Positions 57,501 through 64,000 of a DNA stretch of 64,000 nucleotides are shown in pieces; position 1 is the stretch's first letter; each line of letters starts with the position of its first letter. The DNA is from Trachythela sp. YZ-2020. Taxonomy: Eukaryota; Cnidaria; Anthozoa; Malacalcyonacea; Clavulariidae. Position numbers and translations under genes: made by a program. The notes under the pieces are model-generated. The model was not told the DNA's origin, did no database searches, and saw only the letters and a list, made by a program, of their open reading frames with translations. Location of the stretch: positions 2,065,001-2,129,000 of the forward strand of contig JADLSH010000113.1 in NCBI GenBank assembly GCA_016169945.1. The letters are read 5' to 3'.

Positions 57501-60169
57501 TCTCTCAGTCTGTAGTAGCACTGGACCAATAAGGGAAATATTAATGCTTAAGATTGTAGGATGGGTGGGGGGGAGTGGTGGTGTCAGTGATGGACACTGT
57601 AGGTTCCTAGAGTTGCAGGGATATAGATACAGGGAGAAGGATGGTGTTAAAGGCAGTTTAGGGAGAGGGGGGTTAGAAACTGTCTTTAGGAATTGGTGAA
57701 TGTGTAGTTATCCAGTGAGAAACTTACGCTGCACCAGATTGCAAAATAAAAACATCTTTGCCACGAACAGATGTACTTATGTCAACTCTTGTTTCTATAT
57801 AAGCAGAAGTAGTTCAGAAGACACATAAGCCATAAGCCTGAGTCACCTCTCAGTGCAATATTCAAAAATTGAGAAATCTAAATCCATAATTTTAATGCTT
57901 TGGGAGGTGCCATATACACGCTGTATAGGTATGGGCCACCTTGAATGGTATGGTTTTTGACTTGTTTTGGTCATAAATATGGTAAGGGTTTCAATAGCAC
58001 TGCTGCTCATCTTCACCAAAATTTTGAGGGGTGGTCCCCAGGCAATAATGCGATACAATATTACTCATAATCCATTTCCAGCCAACAATTTCAAAAAATA
58101 TAAGATAAAACAAATTCCTAAGAATTGCATCTTGAAAAACCCAAGATATGGATCAAAATCAAGACAAAATTTTAATGCTTATATTTCGACTTATTATTTT
58201 ATTTCAACTGTTTGTTGGTCTGAAGAAGGCTTTGAAATAAAGTCGAAATATAATCATTAATATTTTGTCTTGATTTTGATCCACATCTTGGTTTTTTCAA
58301 GATGCAATTCTTCAGAATTTGTTTTATCTTATATAATTTTACTCATCACCAGTAGATTATTGAGTTAATTAACAAACCTTTATTATCTGGTTCTTCTCCA
58401 ACCCGGATGTCTGCAAGTGGTACTTCTAAACGACTGAGAAGAGAACAAGATATTAACTGGAAAGCGGGTGTAGCAATATCCCGAAAATGAATCCAATATC
58501 GGTATGTCGGTACAAGTTTTTCAGTCATACCAATATACTGAAATTTCCAATATGCCAAAATATTTCAGTATAAATTTTTAATATAACGAAACCATTGATT
58601 CGGTTGTACAGTAGAACCTGAGTTTTGCGACCACCCTTGGTTCTCGTAAAAACGGTCGTAAATGACAGGTGGTCGTTAACACAGGTTTGTAAATGACGTC
58701 ATCATTTCTCAAAAATTATCAAGCAAGTGTTTTAAATGCTAAAACCGTCACGATACTTCGAATTATTCGTTGCAAAGTTACGAAATTCATTTCGAAAGTT
58801 CGTTCCGATGATTTACGATTATTGAACACTTACAATGCTTATTTATGGTAAATCAGTGGAACGAACTTCGAAATGAATTTCGAGAGTAAGAGACAATGCA
58901 CGAGTCATTTGTTGGGAATGTGTTTTTATGTGAAGTTAGAGCAAAAGACCCCATTTATGAAAACGCAAGAAAGGCTGTATTCAAAGTAAATCTCATTTTG
59001 CGAATCCTGCAAAACGTTCGGTCGCCCATATGTTCTCATGTTTGTTTACGTTTACAAATCAGACATTCGGATTTGCAAGGTTTTGGCCGGAGGTCATGTA
59101 GGTTTTAGGGAAAGCCAATCAACGCCTGCATTATCTCAGTAGCAGGCGTTCATTTGTTTTGCTTTGAAGCCTTGACAGTTTCCGGGTAGGACTCTCGTGG
59201 ACCTGAATGTTTTAAGACGTTAATAAACGTAAACAAACATGAGAATATATCGGAAACCGAACATTTTCAAACGTAAACAAACATGAAAAAATCGCTTTGA
59301 AGTAAATTTCTTGCTTTGGGACACAAAAGAGTGGTCGCTGGTCACATTAGGCAGGTGGTCGCTCACTACAGGTAATTCTTAGTTACAAATCATCCATGCC
59401 AGGAAATGTGGTCGTATATGACAGGTGGTCGCAAAACATAGGGGTCGCAAAACTCAGGTTCTACTGTACTACAATACAAAGTAGAAATTTCATGTTGAAA
59501 AACAATGTCTGTCTACACTGGCATGGTACTATCAATTATAAAATAGTATTAATAATTTTTATTATAATTATGGCAAGCGCTAGTTCCTGTAGTTTATGCG
59601 ATATGATTGGCTAATCAGTGGCCCGGAAAATCACGTAATGCCCTACAACAAAAACTACATATTAACCTCAAACGTTCGGCCTTTACGGTAAAATATTAAA
59701 CCTCGGTCTTGCAGTATTGACCTCGCTATCGCAGTATCGCTCGGTCAATACGGCAAGACCTCAGTTTAATATTTCACCTCACTTTCGGTTAATAAGTAGT
59801 TAATAAAATCACAAGAAAAACCAACACACCAGCAACATAAAAAAGATTCCCAAGACTTCCAAAATACAAAAAAAGGACAAAACATTGGAGACTTTCTCTA
59901 AAAACTACAGAGAAAAATAAGGCACTCTTCCAGGCAATGTATAACGAAATATTTGGTCTATTTTATTTTAATTTAATTGTACAGTACAGTCGGCATGGTT
60001 TTTCTGGCACGAGGCAAAAGTGATTTCTATATTAAACCTCCTACAACGAAACCAAAGTTTTTTTATTCACCTCTGAACTTTATTCCCGTCCTTACCTTGC
60101 AATCTTTGAAGCTAGATCTTTATTTGAATTCAGAGCAAAAAGGACAAAATGTGGTCTTGCAGACGCCAT
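51048..60169 (-). CDS. PRPSAP: Phosphoribosyl pyrophosphate synthetase-associated protein
   Basis: Ten minus-strand exons: 60169..60096, 58433..58378, 57794..57728, 56746..56565, 55705..55593, 55428..55373, 54957..54806, 54419..54349, 51439..51293, 51206..51048. All borders are GT-AG and phases agree, giving 358 residues (human PRPSAP1/2 about 356-369). The family is the non-catalytic partner that binds and restrains PRPP synthetase. Signatures in order: [86 protein letters not shown], the family-specific insert [10 protein letters not shown]...[33 protein letters not shown], and [15 protein letters not shown] near the end. The DGR.SPP insert and altered PRPP loop mark it as PRPSAP, not PRPS. 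The ATG at 60169 was chosen by family alignment; the frame is open upstream. Confidence 0.95.
51470..51545. repeat. CAAGTTGT-family fragment
   Basis: It reads AGACTTGTACCAATGCTGTT then TGTTCGCACTGCTTGTTCC and breaks off exactly where the CATA microsatellite starts. Confidence 0.75.
51547..51758. repeat. (CATA)n tetranucleotide microsatellite
   Basis: About 53 uninterrupted CATA units, in PRPSAP intron 9. The long Met-Tyr-Val-Cys and His-Thr-Tyr-Ile ORFs on both strands are artefacts of the repeat. Confidence 0.98.
52230..52658 (-). CDS. HIRAN-domain protein inside the pogo-type transposon
   Basis: An intact 142-residue frame; the second Met (52637, [11 protein letters not shown]) is an equally likely start. 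It reads [53 protein letters not shown], which follows the HIRAN pattern (VxGxxxxxxxlxxGexvxlxxExxNxyDxxAIxVxxxxxxxiGyvPxxxAxxLxxlL). HIRAN domains bind single-stranded or 3' DNA ends in HLTF/Rad5-type helicases, but here the domain stands alone without a helicase. The ORF is antisense to the transposase and about 210 bp from it, so the two could share a promoter. Lack of stops or frameshifts suggests it was recently under selection. It is either an accessory transposition gene or a captured host gene. Confidence 0.72.
   Translation of the reverse strand: MIFCGLVMAEYEVYIEASVRGYHAYFKEITVSVGEILWCEIEESNEHDKYAVAVKNQEMHTVGHVPIELSKLFNKFLDDGGEVEAECIGHRYNAGHGKGLEFPVDYRLVGSKQYLERLLRRLSKSEFVEDLYNVSDIKKCQS
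52869..53324 (+). pseudogene. Truncated pogo/Tigger-type DDE transposase
   Basis: A 151-residue frame shows the second and third parts of a DDE/D catalytic core: [10 protein letters not shown] (second Asp) and [20 protein letters not shown] (third acidic residue in the QPxDxG motif typical of pogo/jerky transposases). The helix-turn-helix DNA-binding domains and the first catalytic Asp are missing upstream within the element, so it is unlikely to be active by itself. An intron removing the N-terminus is possible but no exon was seen. Confidence 0.8.
53870..54008 (-). repeat. tRNA-derived SINE
   Basis: On the minus strand the head reads GGTGGCGCAGTCGTCAGAGC (A-box-like) then GAGTTCGATTCTC (B-box-like) 40 bases later, the internal RNA polymerase III promoter of a tRNA. 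The tail contains GTGGGTTTTCTCCGGGCAG. It abuts the pogo-type element and CAAGTTGT sequence. Confidence 0.7.
53999..54185. repeat. CAAGTTGT-family fragment after the SINE
   Basis: ACTTGTTGACAACTTGTTGA, TTGTTATCGTCCTGCGATTC and GAACACATCTTGTTGAAATA, in PRPSAP intron 9. Confidence 0.75.
54465..54725. repeat. CAAGTTGT-family element adjoining PRPSAP exon 8
   Basis: It starts CACATGCAAAAATCTCGCATC and carries AAGATGTGTTCGCAACAGGC and GGACGATAACAAGTCGTTGG. It begins within 50 bp of the splice acceptor of the PKEKPP exon. Confidence 0.8.
55721..55822. repeat. Exact 51-bp tandem duplication
   Basis: The unit GAATTTAAATCTTGATTAAT...AAAAATTACA occurs twice with no differences visible, 16 bp upstream (minus sense) of the PRPSAP exon at 55593-55705. 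Confidence 0.9.
55858..56500. repeat. Compound CAAGTTGT-family cluster
   Basis: Several family units in both orientations, including the terminus ACACGTAAAAACGCACAAAT and its mirror GATATGAGATTTTTGCGTGC. It fills the PRPSAP intron between exons 4 and 5. Confidence 0.85.
56990..57240. repeat. Possible SINE-tail-related repeat
   Basis: AGTACCCGGAGAAAAACCCTCG resembles the tail of the SINE at 53870 (CCCGGAGAAAACCCACG). GTAAGGGACAGAACGCTAAC is directly repeated at about 57146 and 57193. No tRNA-like head is visible. Confidence 0.35.
58609..59466. mobile_element. Non-autonomous pogo-type element in PRPSAP intron 1
   Basis: Inverted termini of about 24 bp start CAGTAGAACCTGAGTTTTGC, with TA at both flanks (58607-58608 and 59467-59468). 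AGGTGGTCG and GTGGTCGC words repeat near both ends. It is 858 bp with no transposase. The termini resemble, but differ from, those of the element at 51837. Confidence 0.88.
59690..59776. repeat. Perfect-like palindrome
   Basis: AATATTAAACCTCGGTCTTG..CAGTATTGACC pairs with GGTCAATACGGCAAGACCTC..AGTTTAATATT around a TCGCTATCGC centre. Confidence 0.8.
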
Positions 60170-60544
60170 GATGCCGGTTTTAATATCGCCTGCCGGCTGT
60201 TGTTTGAATATTGAAACGTCGCTTCGCTTTTGGATTTTTCGGACTTTAAAAACAGTTTTTAAACGTAAGTTAAACAAAACTTATCAAAAATCAGCAGGAA
60301 CACAGCTTAACTTTTATTCTCGTGGAAATTTCGCTTAGGATTTGAATGCAGAATGCAATGTAATTTATTCAAAATGGAGGTTGATTTTTCAGGGGGGAGT
60401 CTGAGCTAAATATATAGCTCAGTGGGGGGAAGTTTATGTTGATTGAAAGTATAAAACTTATAAATTATATTTACTTAAAAAGTAAACTCACAGTTCAATG
60501 TTTACGACCTACAGTTCAAAGTTTGTGTTAGTTTATCAATGCAT

Positions 60545-60720
60545 ATTAACCCATTAGCTGGTAATGCGCCCAGATACGCCCTACTTTAGTATTTCACTCT
60601 GTCTAACGCTAGACAATTTTACTCATCAGTGATAGGGTACTGCCAGTTAATGGGTTAACAAAACTATCTGCCAGTGTCATTTGTTAACGCATACGCTGGC
60701 AATGTGCCCAGATGCGCCCT
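60545..60720. repeat. 110-bp AACCCATTAGCTGG element, third copy plus partial fourth
   Basis: The full copy at 60547-60656 has both inverted ends. The linker AACAAAACTATCTGCCAGTG and a truncated next unit follow, the same tandem arrangement as at 2388-2634. Confidence 0.8.
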
Positions 60721-61154
60721 ACTTCACTACCATCCCCAAATAATTTGTCGCTTCATTAATAAAAGACAACAATTAAGTTAAATTTGACCATATTTTTTGC
60801 ACAAACACATAACAATATAACAATATCAATTTTGTGCTCAAACCAGAGTTTCAGAGTCTCCACATTCAAAATTTTCTGGGGGAAATTTTTCCAGCCCCTT
60901 TACATTATGTTTTGACCACGCCCTTTCATCGGGCAAAATGACCACACACCCCAACGTTTAGACCCAAGTTTACGCCCCTGGACTCAAACCTATAATCTTC
61001 TAAAAAACAACTAGGTAATGGCTATTACTAAGATTTGTTGCCATCCATGAAACAATTGCAGTGACCAAATTGAAATATATTTGTATTGTTTTGTAATAAC
61101 CAGATGATAAACAGCAATGCAACGAAACATATTTTAGCAGTCTGGTCTTTTAGG
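60721..61154. other. Gap between PRPSAP and LRPAP1
   Basis: It contains a fragment of the 15118-type element (GAGTCTCCACATTCAAAATT..GGGGGAAATTTTTCC) at about 60850-60990. There is no gene. Confidence 0.4.
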
Positions 61155-63334
61155 TTAGAGCTCATTGTGTGGTCCAATTTTTTTATCCAGCGTAGCATGG
61201 AGCTTCTTGATCTAAGAAGAATAATTCAAATTTATAAAGATCAACTCACAATTTCAGTATATATACTGTAATGAGCAAAGTAGGAGGAAAAGTGGGAAAA
61301 ACAATATCTTACATATTTTCTGTGCTCCTTGACTTTAGCAGACAACTTTTCATGTTTAGGTTTGATATGATCTTGACCCTTACTGAGCAAATCTTCAGCA
61401 ACATCCAGCTGTTCTTGAAGGTCGTCATGTTTCGTTATCCTGTTATCAAAATGTCGTAATTCTTCCTAGAATAGATACCAAACAATTGTTGCCTAGTAAA
61501 ACACTTATATTTATATATCTTTTTCAGGTAATTCAGACACAAGTTCACACAGGTAGCTTATTGTAGAGAATATACTACCAACATTTGACCCCACATTTCA
61601 AATAACAATACAAGTATCAAGCCTCGAATTTAGGAAAAGAACTGGCAAGGGCCTTGAATGTTATTGTTTTCTGGGGCACCTGAAGGCCAGTTTGAAGCTT
61701 TCATCCAGTTGTTATTCGAAGCATGTTCCCACACACTGAATGATACGTAGCATGAAGATTTCAGAGTATACATGTCCAGGAAACTAGAAAGTTATAGTCA
61801 GTGAAGGCTGTAAAGACTAAAGTAGCATTAAAGTGTTCATAAACTCAAAATGTGTTGCATGTTTTTCAACAAGAGCAGAAATATTATTCAACAACTCATT
61901 TCACTGCTCTATCTAGAGGTCCAGTTATATGGCAGAAACCTGCAGTATGTGTTTAGTAGAAATTGTAGAATCAAGTTAGAAGCACTCTCCCCACATGCAA
62001 CTGAGGCAAAATAATATATAGATAACTGTACTCTGTAAGAATTGAAACATACTTTCATGATATCCAGTTCCTCTTGAGACAGCCCCTGTGCCTTAGCTCT
62101 CTTCCACAAATCTCTAACGCGATGATCTTGAAACTCGTCATCGCTGGCTCCCTGCAAAACCTTCATTTTCAACCGACGGTAATTGCCGTCTACTTCTCGT
62201 TGTTGCATGTTCATCTCATCGCGTAACTTTGAGACGGTTTCCTTGTCATGTGGTGGTATGTTAGTTCCAACAATGTTACTCTGTCTGTCTTCCTGTGTGG
62301 AAACTAAGCCCACTAAATCCCGGTATTGTTTCCATTTTTCGTGATGATGGGTCAACTCTTGACGTAATTCTTCTAATTCTTCTTTATTAAATTGTGCTAC
62401 ACAAGTACAAACGCACAAGTTGTAACAAACCTTCAGCAGACTTGTACCAATGCTATTCAACACAACTTGTTATCAGGATGTGTTCGCACTGCTTGTTCCC
62501 AGCTTGTTGACAACTTGTCAATGGCTTATTCCAACTTGCTACAAGGTTGTTGACTCAACAGACTTGTTACAAGCTGTTCCAACAACTTGTTATCATCCTG
62601 CAATTCAACAACTTGTAAAAAGTTGTGAGTGACAACCTTGTAGCAACAGAATTGTTACAACTTGTTGACAAGCTTGCTACAAGTCTGTTGCGAACACATC
62701 TTGTTGACAAGATGCGAGATTTTTATGTGTGCATGTATATTGACATTTTTAAATTCTATTTAAAATTTTTACATTTCCTGGTGTGCAATAAGGTAGGGGA
62801 AGGAGGGGGTCAAAGAAATTAAGAAATCACAGACCAAGTTTTCCTTCCAGGACAAAATCTAATTGTTGATAATGGCTAATTATTGCTGTCCCTATTACCT
62901 TCACTTTTGGCATATTCCCACAATTTCTCCAGCCTTTCATCTTTAACAAACGATGCGCTCTGTACTCGATTCGTTTCTATATGATCACCAGTTTCCTTGG
63001 GGGCATCCTCTCTATCACCCCCTCCCATCAACCCATACTTATCCATAATATTGATCAAATTTCGCCTTATAACCGCTTCCACATCGCCCAGCTTGTCCTT
63101 GCCCTCTTCTTTCTGATGCTTCCATTTTCTCTCGTCCTTGTCCTGGCGTTGTAGTTCAACGTACAGCTCGTTTAATCTCTCTTGGGGTAACATCATTTGC
63201 TTCGCTTTTTGCCAAAGTATATTAACCTTTCGCATACGAAATGGTTCATTTTCGTTGATGTTTGAAGTCTTTGAGACGGGAAAGAACGTAGAAATAAGCA
63301 AGCAATAAAAAATTGGCGAAAGTAAGCTCTTCAT
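61155..63334 (-). CDS. LRPAP1: LDL-receptor-related protein-associated protein (RAP)
   Basis: Four minus-strand exons, 63334..62899, 62396..62053, 61465..61313 and 61211..61155, join at GT-AG introns to 329 residues (human 357). RAP is an endoplasmic-reticulum chaperone that keeps LDL-receptor-family proteins from binding ligand too early. A signal peptide (MKSLLSPIFYCLLISTFFPV) precedes domain 1 (FRMRKVNILWQKAKQMMLP, RLNELYVELQRQDKDERKWK). Domain 2 starts RLEKLWEYAKSE, domain 3 at VRDLWKRAKAQGLSQEELD, and each domain has the LWxxA helix start. The protein ends IGPHNEL, the His-Asn-Glu-Leu retrieval signal also found in vertebrate RAP. The frame is open 17 codons upstream of the chosen Met; that Met was preferred because it begins the signal peptide directly. 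Confidence 0.95.
62397..62745. repeat. Near-complete CAAGTTGT-family element in LRPAP1 intron 1
   Basis: It runs from CAAACGCACAAGTTGTAACA to GATGCGAGATTTTTATGTGTG, about 340 bp, with all internal landmarks. Its left end coincides with the splice acceptor of exon 2. Confidence 0.88.
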
Positions 63335-63449
63335 TGCAGTAAAATTTGTAAAATTTAGGGAAAAGATTGAAATATTTTCATGCACAATTCTTTTTTGTTT
63401 TTGTTTATTTCTATAGCCTCGTTTTCATGCGTTCACACGTGTAGTGAAA

Positions 63450-63710
63450 ATAGGTACGCACTTGCGTACACGCATAAAAACCTTGTCAATATAAAGTTGT
63501 AACAATTTTGTCATTCTATCAATTTGCTACAAGGTTTGTCACTCACAAGTTGTTAAGAAGTTGCTGAATTGCAGGAAGTCTGTTGAATCAACAACCTTGT
63601 AGCAAGTTGTCAACAAGCCGTTGACAACTTGTCAACAAGCTGGGAACAAGCAGTGCGAACACATCCTGATAACAAGTTGTCGAAACAGCATTGGTACAAG
63701 TCTACTACAC
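63450..63710. repeat. CAAGTTGT-family element upstream of LRPAP1
   Basis: AACAACCTTGTAGCAAGTTG, GCTGGGAACAAGCAGTGCGA and CATTGGTACAAGTCTACTAC. It lies 115-375 bp upstream of the LRPAP1 ATG, in the promoter region. Confidence 0.82.
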
Positions 63711-64000
63711 GTCCTTCGTAGATAAATGGTCACATATACGTGTTAGTAAACTGGAAGTGACATTCGAATATTTACAGCAAAGTGAAACAGAACATTGCTA
63801 ATGCTGCCATAATTTAATTGTAAAATATTTGTGGCTTCTTCACACAACCTAACTTCACCAACCACCACCCTCATACATTTGTGAAAATTGCATCTTAATA
63901 TATAAACAGCGAGACCTAGCATTGTAGTTCTCAATAGCCGCACAGACGACTTCGTTAATCTAGTTCGTGTCCAGTCTCTTTGAAACCAATGACATCATCT
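63711..64000. other. Right edge, no gene seen
   Basis: AT-rich sequence with no supported feature. Confidence 0.4.

Overview
The window is nuclear DNA from an animal. It is AT-rich and has many GT-AG introns. I recovered six complete protein-coding gene models whose exons join in frame, a seventh that lacks only its 5' exon, and a dense load of DNA transposons, foldback (MITE-like) elements and minisatellites. The orthologues are all broadly metazoan. The repeat style and a SUEL-lectin/serine-protease fusion point to a non-vertebrate, most likely a cnidarian (probably anthozoan). That assignment is inference, because the sequence contains no decisive marker.

Layout. 0.7-12.7 kb holds a compact block of housekeeping genes: GPANK1 (+), DXO (-), MRPL12 (+) and HAPSTR1 (-). 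DXO and MRPL12 share a 238-bp divergent promoter. 12.7-19.3 kb is LUC7L (+, 11 exons), a U1 snRNP splicing factor with two zinc fingers and an RS/RD tail. 19.7-31.3 kb is mostly repeat-derived and gene-poor. 32.0-50.3 kb holds two tandem S1 serine proteases (+). The first carries an N-terminal SUEL-type lectin exon, and one of its introns contains a 2.06-kb Mutator-like element with long terminal inverted repeats, a 9-bp target duplication and an OTU-protease exon. The second is a secreted protease whose introns are filled with minisatellites. 51.0-60.2 kb is PRPSAP (-, 10 exons), whose intron 9 contains a 2-kb pogo/Tigger-type transposon with an antisense HIRAN-domain ORF. 61.2-63.3 kb is LRPAP1/RAP (-), ending in an HNEL endoplasmic-reticulum retention signal.

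How the genes relate. There is no operon logic. The housekeeping genes serve mRNA quality control (DXO), splicing (LUC7L), mitochondrial translation (MRPL12), stress signalling (HAPSTR1), PRPP metabolism (PRPSAP) and receptor chaperoning (LRPAP1). The proteases are secreted, lineage-expanded genes. GPANK1 and DXO both lie in the human MHC class III region, so their adjacency here may be ancestral.

Gene coordinates were deduced by hand from reading frame, splice signals, intron phase and remembered family features; no alignment or expression data were used. UTRs are not annotated except where a polyadenylation signal is visible.
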